Shown one piece after another: positions 1 through 7,808 of a stretch of 64,000 nt of DNA. Made by a program: the position numbers and the translations under genes. Every line of letters starts with the position of its first letter. Position 1 is the first letter of the stretch. Location of the stretch: positions 1-64,000 of the forward strand of contig NZ_JADYUF010000006.1 of assembly GCF_021531655.1 (NCBI RefSeq), written 5' to 3'. Under the pieces are notes generated by a model. The model ran no database searches. It was not told the DNA's origin and worked only from the letters and a program-made list of their open reading frames with translations. Source of the stretch: Leyella stercorea (lineage in GTDB: Bacteria; Bacteroidota; Bacteroidia; Bacteroidales; Bacteroidaceae).

Positions 1-23
1 AATCATAAAGGTACTAAAAATTA

Positions 24-1730
24 TTGAGATTACCAACTTTTACAAAGACTTTCTTATCCCGAACTCAGGTTATCAGTGTGAACGTGAAGGCTGAATATGG
101 GAAAATCCGAAACACTGATGAGAACAAGGGTGCCTCGTATGGCTATGAGCCAAACCAGTTTGAATATCATTCGCTCAGTGCTGCTCTTGCCGCCAAGCCC
201 GGCGACGCACTCTACGAACGACTCATCACACGCAACCGCAACTATCAGTCTTCCGAACAGCAGACACGTGGCATCAACATCGATTATACGTGGAAGCACT
301 TCCTCGGCAAGAAAGGCTCGTTCTCTCTGCAAGGCTACACCTACATCAATGGAGCCAATGAGGACACATACATCAACCGCAATCTGGAGTATCTTCGCGA
401 AAAGCAAAGCGAGACAGTATGGCAGTATTACGACCGCAGCAACAATGATCTTAGCACACGTCTTGGTGCTTCGTTCGACTATTGGTTTGGCAAGAAGGTG
501 TATGTCAACATTCTCGACAACGTGACCTATTCACGCACACGCACTACACGCGATTTCTTCACCGACAACAACGAGCAGAACGTAGTAGACGGCACACCTA
601 CAACGCTTGATCCTACAAATGCTCTGAGCAATCTTATGCACAAGTGGACCAACCAGTTGACGCTGAAGTCGACCATCACACCGGTGAAGGCCCTGATGAT
701 TATGCCTAAGTTCAGCTGGAATGTCTATCGTGAGAATACCGACTACCGCTACGGACCGCTCGACACTACAGCCGTGCGTACAAGTCAAACCTACGAGCCG
801 TCGATATTCCTGAAGTGGAAGATGAGCCGTATGCGCAATATGGACTTCTCGTTTGCATACACCACCACAGTGCCCGACCTCGTCAGTACTCTCGGCTACC
901 GCAATACCATCGACCCGCTCGCTATATCTACGGGCAACCCTTTGTTGCGCAATTCGCACAGCCACACCACTACGTACAACTATCATCGCATGTGGCTGCG
1001 CAAGCAGATAGTGATGGGACTGAGTGCATCGTACATCAAGAACATCAACCCCGTTGCCACACTCTATCGCTACAACTCATCTACGGGTGTGTATGAGTCG
1101 AAGCCGATGAACGTGAAGGGTGGCGACATGTGGAAGTTCGGATTCAACTACGACCAGGGTTTGGGCGTATACTTCCGACTGATGAACAAGTTTGCGTTGC
1201 TCACGTCGAAGTCGTACGGATTCCTCACGATTGTTGACAATGTCGACCCTAATGCCATTCCCGACCTCAACCTGCAGAAGCGCCTTGGTATAGACGAGAA
1301 CATGGAGTTTTCGTATGAGGCAGAGAAGGTTCAGCTGACGCTGTTCAATCGTTTGCAGTGGAACCGCTATCGCTACGAAGACGCTTCGTACAACACCAGT
1401 CCGCTATATAACAGCGCTGGAATAGAAGCTACGCTCCATCTCTCGCCGTTCGAACTGTATATACGATTGTCTGACGATTATCGTTCGGGCTATGCCACTT
1501 CAGCAATGAACGGACACAAACTTATGTCGCAAGCAAGCGTCAGCTATGGTTTCTGCAAGAACAAATGTAGGCTGTCGTTATATGTTGATGACATCTTCAA
1601 CAAGGACATCTGGTACGAGAGCGACTACTCGGCATATCAGCGCAGCGAATCTTCGGTAAATTATATTCACCACTATGCAAACCTGAGATTTACATACACA
1701 TTTGATGCCAAGGCTAAGAAGAAAAAATAA
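24..1730 (+). CDS. TonB-dependent receptor, C-terminal beta-barrel part (5' end disrupted or missing)
   Basis: Outer-membrane beta-barrel of the TonB-dependent receptor type with an OMP_b-brl_3-like fold. Alternating aromatic and polar strands run the whole length, and a segment near residues 290-315 (NPLLRNSHSHTTTYN) resembles the 'GNP.LkPe.s' barrel signature. It ends in an aromatic-rich strand followed by KAKKKK. There is no signal peptide, carboxypeptidase-like domain or plug, so 300 or more residues are missing. The only in-frame start is a TTG at 24, behind a TAA at 15-17, and is probably not real. Frame 2 upstream reads a plausible continuation (NFYKDFLIPN) that would join this frame near base 62, suggesting a frameshift. 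A strong terminator follows. Confidence 0.75.
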   Translation: MRLPTFTKTFLSRTQVISVNVKAEYGKIRNTDENKGASYGYEPNQFEYHSLSAALAAKPGDALYERLITRNRNYQSSEQQTRGINIDYTWKHFLGKKGSFSLQGYTYINGANEDTYINRNLEYLREKQSETVWQYYDRSNNDLSTRLGASFDYWFGKKVYVNILDNVTYSRTRTTRDFFTDNNEQNVVDGTPTTLDPTNALSNLMHKWTNQLTLKSTITPVKALMIMPKFSWNVYRENTDYRYGPLDTTAVRTSQTYEPSIFLKWKMSRMRNMDFSFAYTTTVPDLVSTLGYRNTIDPLAISTGNPLLRNSHSHTTTYNYHRMWLRKQIVMGLSASYIKNINPVATLYRYNSSTGVYESKPMNVKGGDMWKFGFNYDQGLGVYFRLMNKFALLTSKSYGFLTIVDNVDPNAIPDLNLQKRLGIDENMEFSYEAEKVQLTLFNRLQWNRYRYEDASYNTSPLYNSAGIEATLHLSPFELYIRLSDDYRSGYATSAMNGHKLMSQASVSYGFCKNKCRLSLYVDDIFNKDIWYESDYSAYQRSESSVNYIHHYANLRFTYTFDAKAKKKK

Positions 1731-1749
1731 ATGACTGTATACGAAATAC

Positions 1750-1794
1750 GGGAACAGCAGACATTTGATTGTCTGTTGTTCCCGTTGTTTTTTA
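1750..1794 (+). terminator. Rho-independent terminator after the receptor gene
   Basis: A 14-bp stem (1750-1763 with 1770-1783, one G.U pair) with a 6-base loop is followed by a T-rich tail. It sits 20 bases after the receptor stop codon and separates it from the convergent lipoprotein gene. Confidence 0.85.
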
Positions 1795-1813
1795 GAGTTC
1801 AGAAAGGTTTCTT

Positions 1814-2269
1814 TTACTTCTTAGTCAGCACATACAACTTAGCCATTTCGCCTTCTGCCTCATTGCCAAGCGAGTCGGTCATAACGACGCTCTTGCTGTC
1901 CTTAACCTTATAGAAGGTATGTTCGCCGCTTGACGGACGTACAAGCATCAGGACTTTTCCGTCAAGTACTTGCAGCACGCCGCTTGCTTCGTCGTGTCCG
2001 TCTTTACGGTCGATGTAGTCCTGCTTCAGCTCGTATGTGCTGTCGGCATTGATAGTGAGTACGGTCTTAATGCCCGGGCAGTCGGCAGCGGGCAGTGTGC
2101 CTTCGTAAGTGCCGGAAACAGTAGCCAAGTCAACATTCTCATCGGCAACGGTTGTGTCAGCTATGCTTGTTGAATCGTTGTTTGCTTCGTTCTGTGCGGT
2201 CTTCTTGCCATTGCAAGAAACCATGATAGCTGCAGCCATTGCTGCAACGTAAATTAGTTTTCTTTTCAT
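1814..2269 (-). CDS. NlpE-like lipoprotein
   Basis: A 151-residue lipoprotein with a signal peptide ending in the lipobox IMVSC (Cys about 19), then a Ser/Thr/Asp linker and one compact domain. The domain begins GTYEGTLPAADCPG and continues with TVLTINADSTYEL, the pattern of the NlpE N-terminal (copper resistance/envelope stress) family. Only one Cys remains in the domain, so the CxxC motif of E. coli NlpE is absent. It is the last gene of a minus-strand group behind a thioredoxin-like protein and a nitroreductase. Copper or stress function is inferred from family only. Confidence 0.75.
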   Translation of the reverse strand: MKRKLIYVAAMAAAIMVSCNGKKTAQNEANNDSTSIADTTVADENVDLATVSGTYEGTLPAADCPGIKTVLTINADSTYELKQDYIDRKDGHDEASGVLQVLDGKVLMLVRPSSGEHTFYKVKDSKSVVMTDSLGNEAEGEMAKLYVLTKK

Positions 2270-2342
2270 ACTCTTTAGTGTGTTTGTTGTTATTATCCTT
2301 TTATTAGTTGTTCTCTACTGTTTATATCTTGTTCTCAACATC

Positions 2343-2849
2343 TTATTTCTTGTTTTCTACAGCAGCAGGAGTCCAGTTGTTGAAGAATCGTAGCACCTTC
2401 TTTTCGCTGTAGCTCTTTTCTTCTTCAAGAAAACTTGAGTCTTGTGTGTGCAGCACCTTGCCATTGGCATCAAGCACAACGAATACGGGGAATCCGAAAC
2501 GTGCCGGATTGTAAAGACGCTGCATCAGACGGGCGTCTCTCTTTGCAGCCTCTTCGCCACCTGCCTTGCGCGGATTGTAGTTGACGTGCAGGTAAACGAA
2601 GTTATCGTTAATCACCTTGTTGACAGCCAGGTCTTTCTCGGCAAAGTCGGCAAATCGCAGACACCATGGACACCAGTTGCCACCTACCTGGCATACTACA
2701 TACTTGCCTTCGGCTTGGGCCTTGACAAGAGCTTTGTCAATCTGTTCCATCGGGTCGATGTTTTCGTCGTACACCTTCTTCAATGCTGTTTGGGCATTGA
2801 TGGTAAGCACCGCCATTAGCATGAGTGCTGCTGTTAATATTCTTTTCAT
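2343..2849 (-). CDS. Secreted thioredoxin-fold protein
   Basis: A 168-residue protein with a signal peptide (cleavage after about residue 19, TINAQ) and a thioredoxin-like domain. The redox motif is WCPWC (Cys60 and Cys63). A cis-proline strand follows in FGFPVFVVLDANGKV. The length and the early active site match the Thioredoxin_7/DUF255-like periplasmic group rather than TlpA. It probably reduces or oxidises disulfides in the periplasm. It lies 17 bases after the nitroreductase gene and upstream of the NlpE-like gene, consistent with one transcript. Confidence 0.8.
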   Translation of the reverse strand: MKRILTAALMLMAVLTINAQTALKKVYDENIDPMEQIDKALVKAQAEGKYVVCQVGGNWCPWCLRFADFAEKDLAVNKVINDNFVYLHVNYNPRKAGGEEAAKRDARLMQRLYNPARFGFPVFVVLDANGKVLHTQDSSFLEEEKSYSEKKVLRFFNNWTPAAVENKK

Positions 2850-2866
2850 CAGTCTTTCTTTTTTGT

Positions 2867-3376
2867 TTATATTTCTTCTACTATCTCTTCCATAGCCTTG
2901 CGCTTCTTCTCAGCACGTGGGCAGTCGTCGGCTATATGTCCAATGGGTATGATAGCCACTGCTTCGAAATCGATCGATGGCAACAGCTCGCTCATAACGT
3001 TGGTGTCGTAGTTGCACACCCAGCAAGTACCCAGTCCGCGTTCAGCAGCAGCGAGACACAGGTGCTCAGTAGCTATAGCTACATCAACGTCTCCATGTTT
3101 CTTGTCGTCATAGCGTCGTGTCCAGCATTCGTCATTGTTCTTCATACATACAATGTAGAGTGGGGCGGTGCGAAACCATTCGCGGTCGTATGCACGCCAA
3201 AGACTTTCTCTTGCCTCCTGGTTGCGTACAATTACAAACTTCCACGGCTGGCGGTTGACTGCCGAAGGAGCCATACGTACACACTCCATGATATAGTTAA
3301 GGTCGTCATCGCTTACCGGCTCGTCAGTATACTTGCGTGCCGAGAAGCGTGTCTGTGATAGTTCAAGTATGTTCAT
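2867..3376 (-). CDS. Nitroreductase family protein
   Basis: A 169-residue FMN-dependent nitroreductase-fold protein. It starts with the family pattern TRFSARKYTDEPVSDDDL, followed by MAPSAVNRQPWKFVIV (flavin phosphate contact region) and AAAERGLGTCWVCNYD near residue 110. The physiological substrate cannot be read from sequence. It heads the minus-strand group with thioredoxin and NlpE-like genes. A possible -7 element TAATTTTG lies at 3411-3418 on the minus strand, without a clear -33 partner. Confidence 0.85.
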   Translation of the reverse strand: MNILELSQTRFSARKYTDEPVSDDDLNYIMECVRMAPSAVNRQPWKFVIVRNQEARESLWRAYDREWFRTAPLYIVCMKNNDECWTRRYDDKKHGDVDVAIATEHLCLAAAERGLGTCWVCNYDTNVMSELLPSIDFEAVAIIPIGHIADDCPRAEKKRKAMEEIVEEI

Positions 3377-3466
3377 ATATGTTATGCTTAATCTGTTAAT
3401 TATAGTAACGCAAAATTACGTATTTAAAATCAAAATATATTTATTGCCATATATAAAAGTTCTAAA

Positions 3467-3498
3467 TTTGTGCATTTATTATTTTTTTTATACTTTTG
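3467..3498 (+). promoter_or_regulatory. Bacteroidetes-type promoter of the signalling locus
   Basis: TTTG at 3467-3470, 20 bases, then TACTTTTG at 3491-3498 matches the Bacteroidetes sigma consensus (TTTG, 19-21 nt, TAnnTTTG). Transcription would start near 3505, so the upstream in-frame ATG at 3470 cannot be the start of the LytTR gene; the ATG at 3521 can. Confidence 0.75.
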
Positions 3499-3520
3499 TA
3501 CAGTTAACAATATACAATGT

Positions 3521-3907
3521 ATGCGAAAGATTTGCATCAATAATCGTGACGAGCTTGTCATGCTGTTTGTAGACAACATTGCCTACATTATGGCAGACGG
3601 CAATTGTACCAAGATAAAGTACATTGGAGGACTTCAGACTACGCTCTCGCTTGGTATCTCAAAAGTAGAGGCTATGCTCTCCGACTCATGGCGTCAGGGT
3701 GGTGTTTGCCCATTTGTACGATTGGGCAGAAGTCTGATAGTCAATCAGATGTTTCTATATGGAATTAACCTTTTGACACAGCGGCTTACGCTTTCCGACG
3801 GAATGGGTGCTACAATTAGTTTGCAAGTGCCCAAGCAACTGTTGAAGACATACAAGGGAATGATTGCCGGTGCGGTTGTAAAGAAAGATACAAAACAGAA
3901 AACTTAA
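3521..3907 (+). CDS. LytTR-type DNA-binding domain protein
   Basis: A 128-residue protein that is almost entirely a LytTR-like DNA-binding domain (FVDNIAYIMADGNCTKIKY... PFVRLGRSLIVNQMFL...). It has no receiver domain and no membrane segment, so it could act as a stand-alone regulator. The start was placed at 3521 because the upstream ATG at 3470 falls within the promoter. It is the first gene of the long plus-strand locus, 10 bases before the FHA gene, and may regulate the locus; that is inference from position. Confidence 0.7.
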   Translation: MRKICINNRDELVMLFVDNIAYIMADGNCTKIKYIGGLQTTLSLGISKVEAMLSDSWRQGGVCPFVRLGRSLIVNQMFLYGINLLTQRLTLSDGMGATISLQVPKQLLKTYKGMIAGAVVKKDTKQKT

Positions 3908-3917
3908 CAAAATCTAT

Positions 3918-4571
3918 ATGAAAGAATTTATAATAGGTAAGGAGGGAACACAGAAATTCCTTATACCGTTGACAAAGACGAGAGTCAGCAGACAACATGC
4001 GCGCATCACCATTGATGACAATGGTGTGTGGACACTCGAAGACTTGAACTCTACAAACGGCACGTTCATCATTGACGATGAAGGCGAACTGCGTCAGATA
4101 CGACGTATGGTGATAGGCGAGTTTACACGCATTGTGCTTGCTGACCAGACTCAGATGGGTTTCTCGTTTATCGCCCACCATGTCATAGAGGATGACCCTA
4201 ACGATTATCGTGCTGAGTTTCGTCATGTGCTGGAGATACATCAGAAAGCTCTGTCGGATAAGGCTGCTATGGATTTGCGCTTAAAGCGCAGGGGATACAT
4301 TAAGTATGTGCCGTCTATGCTTGCTGCATGTATCGGACTTATACTTACGCTTTTCCTTCCATCCGAAATCAAGGTGTATGGCGTTTCGGTGACGGCTGTG
4401 TTTACTACCATTCTTACTGCAGTCATCAATATATTCCAGGGCAATGACAAGAGCAAGCAACGCTTCTCTGATTATTACGGTAAGTTTCTTGTATGTCCGC
4501 ATTGCGGGAAGATATTGACAGAAAAAGAATTTCAAATGCAGATGTGTGCCGTATGCAAGGCACATTCATAA
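3918..4571 (+). CDS. Membrane FHA-domain protein with C-terminal zinc ribbon
   Basis: A 217-residue protein in three parts. Residues 1-85 are an FHA phosphopeptide-binding domain with the core residues visible (RVSRQHARI, Arg22, Ser24, His27, then NSTNGTF at 44-50). Two transmembrane helices lie at about 131-148 and 153-173. The end is a zinc ribbon with Cys193, Cys196, Cys210 and Cys213. Both soluble ends should face the same side, presumably the cytoplasm. The likely role is a membrane reader of threonine phosphorylation, which fits the kinase and phosphatase in the same locus. I do not recognise this architecture from a named family. Confidence 0.75.
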   Translation: MKEFIIGKEGTQKFLIPLTKTRVSRQHARITIDDNGVWTLEDLNSTNGTFIIDDEGELRQIRRMVIGEFTRIVLADQTQMGFSFIAHHVIEDDPNDYRAEFRHVLEIHQKALSDKAAMDLRLKRRGYIKYVPSMLAACIGLILTLFLPSEIKVYGVSVTAVFTTILTAVINIFQGNDKSKQRFSDYYGKFLVCPHCGKILTEKEFQMQMCAVCKAHS

Positions 4572-4594
4572 AAACAAACAAAAACAACATAATT

Positions 4595-5350
4595 ATGAAA
4601 AAGCTTTTATCTTTACTGTTTTGTGTAGCGCTTGCCTTGTCGGCCAATGCGCAGAAAACATATGCTATCATAACCGGAGTGTCAAACTATGAGGGCAACG
4701 ACCACGACCTCGCCCAATCGTCTAAGGATGCCAAGAGTATTGCGGCTCTTTATAAGGAGAAGAACGCTTCGGTTACATTGTTTACGTCGAAGTATGCAAC
4801 GCGCGACAATATCATAGCCCAGATACGCAAGGTGGCTAAGGTGGCTACTGCTTCCGACCGTGTAGTGTTCTCGTATAGCGGACACGGCGCTCCCAATATT
4901 CTCTGCACATACACTACTGGCAATATGAAGATGCTGTCGTATGCCGAACTTTTCAAGGAACTCAACAAGTGTCTTACTAAGGATATTGTAGTGTATATTG
5001 ATGCTTGTTTCTCAGGATCGGCAGCTTCGTCTGCAGTTGGTACAAAGGCATTGCCTGTTGAGATGAACTGGAGAAACATGGTGAAGTCAAACCCTCGTTA
5101 CATACTTTTCCTTTCATCGCGCGAGTCGGAGACTTCGGCTGAGTCGGGACTTGTAGGTGCCGGCTTCTTTACACGTGCCTTGATAAAGGGCTTGCGTGGC
5201 AAGAGTGATGTCAATGCCGACCGCAATGTCACGGTTATGGAGCTGTTCAGATATATCTATAAGGATGTGTTGCTGCATTCAGACAAGAAGCAGCATCCGC
5301 AGCTCGTTGCTCCTAAGACTTTGCACGACACTGTACTTATGAAGTGGTAA
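4595..5350 (+). CDS. Secreted caspase-like (clan CD) peptidase
   Basis: A 251-residue protein with a signal peptide (MKKLLSLLFC... ANAQ, cleaved near residue 20) and a caspase/metacaspase p20-type fold. The catalytic dyad is visible: His97 in SYSGHGAP and Cys138 in YIDACFSGSA. The start is ATG 4595; a longer in-frame ORF exists, but its upstream part overlaps the FHA gene and would hide the signal peptide. Caspase-like peptidases cut after Arg/Lys or Asp; the specificity is not readable here. It sits between the two FHA genes, so it probably belongs to the signalling locus as an envelope effector. Confidence 0.8.
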   Translation: MKKLLSLLFCVALALSANAQKTYAIITGVSNYEGNDHDLAQSSKDAKSIAALYKEKNASVTLFTSKYATRDNIIAQIRKVAKVATASDRVVFSYSGHGAPNILCTYTTGNMKMLSYAELFKELNKCLTKDIVVYIDACFSGSAASSAVGTKALPVEMNWRNMVKSNPRYILFLSSRESETSAESGLVGAGFFTRALIKGLRGKSDVNADRNVTVMELFRYIYKDVLLHSDKKQHPQLVAPKTLHDTVLMKW

Positions 5351-5401
5351 TGACAGAATAGCGTCAAAACTGGTTAATAATATATATTTAAATCAGAAAA
5401 A

Positions 5402-6175
5402 ATGGATTCTACCGAGCAAAAACCAAAGCGACCTATTGTAAATGCTGCATGTCCGTATTGTGGCAATTCCGTTAAATTCTATATGCCTCTCAAGCCGGGA
5501 GTGTTGTCATTCACGTGTCCGGCAGCAGGTTGTGGCAAGCAGTTTAGAGTGCAAGTGACTGAGGCTATGTTGCTTCAGGCTAATTCTGCAGCTACTAAAC
5601 CGCAACAGCCGAACCCGCAGCCACAGCAATCTCAGCCACATCAACCGCAACCTCAAACGCAATCTCTATCTCAACAGCCTCAAGCTCAGCCTAAGCAACA
5701 ATCTCAGCCTAAAGTTCAGCAAGCCCAAGCTCAACCACAGCAGCAAGTTCAAGTCCAGCAGGCTCAAGCCCAGCAGCAGAAGCGAAGCATTAAACCGACT
5801 GATAGTATAGAGAACTGGACGGCAGAAGGAAAGGCTGGCGGACGTATAGCAAAGGTTGTTGTCACTCGCACCAAGATGATATTCATGAAGGAGCACAAGG
5901 AATACGACCTTAAGATAGGAGTCAATGTAATAGGTCGTGCCGATGCTATGTCGCCATCAGACATAATGATTGAGGACGATATGACGGTAAGTCGCCGTTC
6001 AGTATCTATTACGGTTGAGGCAAGTGGTGGAAGCTATCGCTATTGGTTTGAGGTGCTCAAATCTACCAATCCCGTCCTTGTCAATGGCAAGCGTCATGCA
6101 GTAGGCGAGTCGTTTGTTGTAGAACCGGGAACAAAGTTTGTTCTTGGAAGAACCAAGTTGAGCATAGAATTATAG
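5402..6175 (+). CDS. Zinc-ribbon and FHA-domain protein with Gln/Pro-rich linker
   Basis: A 257-residue cytoplasmic protein. A zinc ribbon at residues 14-50 has Cys17, Cys20, Cys39 and Cys44. A very Gln/Pro-rich linker spans about 62-128. The C-terminal FHA-like domain (about 165-257) contains NVIGRADAMSPSD and TVSRRSVSI; the usual SRxH reads SRRS, so one core contact differs. No signal peptide or membrane helix is present. It lies directly upstream of the Ser/Thr kinase and may be its binding partner or substrate. A 20-bp tandem duplication (6157-6196) covers its stop codon. Confidence 0.75.
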   Translation: MDSTEQKPKRPIVNAACPYCGNSVKFYMPLKPGVLSFTCPAAGCGKQFRVQVTEAMLLQANSAATKPQQPNPQPQQSQPHQPQPQTQSLSQQPQAQPKQQSQPKVQQAQAQPQQQVQVQQAQAQQQKRSIKPTDSIENWTAEGKAGGRIAKVVVTRTKMIFMKEHKEYDLKIGVNVIGRADAMSPSDIMIEDDMTVSRRSVSITVEASGGSYRYWFEVLKSTNPVLVNGKRHAVGESFVVEPGTKFVLGRTKLSIEL

Positions 6176-6196
6176 TGTTGAGCATTGAATTATAGT
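6157..6196 (+). repeat. 20-bp tandem duplication across a stop codon
   Basis: Two 20-bp units starting GTTGAGCAT (6157-6176 and 6177-6196) differ at one base. The first contains the TAG stop of the zinc-ribbon/FHA gene at 6173-6175. This looks like a recent slippage duplication. Confidence 0.8.
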
Positions 6197-6254
6197 ATAG
6201 TTCGGCTTAATACAATCAGAATAGTAACAAAACAGAAAAACATACAGAGTTAAT

Positions 6255-7796
6255 ATGAGCAATTTTCTGCCTGTTGGCACCGTTCTTAACGGTAAACGTA
6301 AATATACAATAGAGAGTACACTCCATAGTGGCGGTTTCGGTAATACCTATCTTGTCAAAGGCATTGTCATGGACGAGAACATCGCCCAGGAGGCAACATA
6401 TACCATCAAGGAATTCTACTTTGCCAAGTACTGTACGCGTGCTGCAGACGGTAGCGTTACTGTAGCCGACGCTTCCAATGCTTCACGTTTCAATGCTGCC
6501 AAGGCTGATTTCTATACTGAGGCTAATATATTGCACGGATTGAAGCACGAGGGTATAGTGCCGGTCAATGAAGTGTTCGAGCAGAACAACACGGTTTATT
6601 ATGTCATGAAGCATCTTGGCAACACTTCGCTCGACCAGTATGTGATGGAGCGTGGCGGTATGCTTGCCGAGCAGGAAGCTCTCCGCATAATACGCCTTGT
6701 GGCAGGAGCGCTTGCCTATCTGCACAATCAGCAGATACTTCATCTCGATGTAAAGCCCAACAACATAATGATGTGTACAGGACGTGACGGCAAGATGGTG
6801 CCCGTGCTGATAGATTTCGGTCAGGCCATGTTCTACAACAATGGCAAGGCTAAGACAAATCATGTGGTTGGCGGATATACCGAAGGTTATTCGGCTCTTG
6901 AACTCAAGCAGCATGGTGCCGACAGGACATTCGTTCCGTCGTACGATGTCTACTCGCTTAGTGCCACATTGTTTTTTATGCTTACGGGCAAGGACCCCGA
7001 CGATGCTTCGCAGATAAGCAAACGTTCGGTATATCTCGCAATGCCCTCTAACGTAACCGAGCGCACTATAGACACTATTGTGTCGGGAATGGCGCAGAAT
7101 GCACAACAGCGTACTCCGTCAATCAATGCTTTCCTTGCTCAGTTGAGCGGTTCTGCCAATGCTGGCAATGCTGCTGGAATGCAGGGAATGAACGGAGGTC
7201 GTGTTACCGACCCTACAATTGACGACGAAAGTACCGACCATAGCAAGACGATTCGTCTTGCCGGCATAGCCGTGGCAGTGGTTGTTGTCATCGTTCTTGT
7301 AGTGATGGCTGTAGGTGAATTGGGAAATGGCGGTCAGCAGTCGTCTCCTTCAAATCCTACTGTAGCGCAAAACGACTCTACTCTTGCTGATACTGCACAT
7401 ATATATAATAAGGTGTCGGCTGATGCCAATGCCGATAACGTGAAGACTGATGAGCAGAAGGCAGGTGCAAAGCCAACTGTTGAGCCTACAACAGCAGACA
7501 AGCAACCGAAGAAGGAGTCTGCTAAGAAACCATCAACATCTTCTGCTGATGCTTCAACGGCTTCTATGCCAACCAACGGTACTGTAAATCTTGGTTACGC
7601 TACATGGACCGGTGGCTTGCGTGCAGGCAAACCTCATGGCAATGGTACAATGCGTTTTCGCAGCAGTCATTCTATTTCCGGATGTTCTACTACAGCTCAG
7701 TCGGGCGACTATGTAGTAGGTTTTTGTGAGAACGGTGTGCTTCAGAGTGGTGCATTGTATCACGATGGCGAGAAAGTAGAGACATTTGTGAGATAA
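6255..7796 (+). CDS. Membrane Ser/Thr protein kinase with extracytoplasmic MORN-like tail
   Basis: A 513-residue protein kinase. The N-terminal kinase domain shows the glycine loop HSGGFGNTY (24-32), the ATP lysine in TIKEF (Lys52), the catalytic loop HLDVKPNN (163-170) and DFG at 187-189. HRD is replaced by HLD, so this is a non-RD kinase. A single transmembrane helix lies at about 327-350. Outside it is a long Ser/Thr/Lys-rich linker, and near the C-terminus a MORN-like motif (GGLRAGKPHGNGTMRF). The kinase domain should be cytoplasmic with the MORN tail in the periplasm. The downstream PP2C phosphatase is the likely opposing enzyme; FHA proteins upstream are likely readers. Confidence 0.88.
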   Translation: MSNFLPVGTVLNGKRKYTIESTLHSGGFGNTYLVKGIVMDENIAQEATYTIKEFYFAKYCTRAADGSVTVADASNASRFNAAKADFYTEANILHGLKHEGIVPVNEVFEQNNTVYYVMKHLGNTSLDQYVMERGGMLAEQEALRIIRLVAGALAYLHNQQILHLDVKPNNIMMCTGRDGKMVPVLIDFGQAMFYNNGKAKTNHVVGGYTEGYSALELKQHGADRTFVPSYDVYSLSATLFFMLTGKDPDDASQISKRSVYLAMPSNVTERTIDTIVSGMAQNAQQRTPSINAFLAQLSGSANAGNAAGMQGMNGGRVTDPTIDDESTDHSKTIRLAGIAVAVVVVIVLVVMAVGELGNGGQQSSPSNPTVAQNDSTLADTAHIYNKVSADANADNVKTDEQKAGAKPTVEPTTADKQPKKESAKKPSTSSADASTASMPTNGTVNLGYATWTGGLRAGKPHGNGTMRFRSSHSISGCSTTAQSGDYVVGFCENGVLQSGALYHDGEKVETFVR

Positions 7797-7808
7797 CGAA
7801 AACCTGAT

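Noticed and set aside
531..986. Minus-strand ORF of 151 codons in the receptor gene
   Set aside because: A shadow of the barrel coding frame, with no signal or domain; similar long antisense ORFs occur throughout.
3470..3520. Longer N-terminus for the LytTR protein
   Set aside because: The upstream ATG lies inside the promoter and would not be transcribed.
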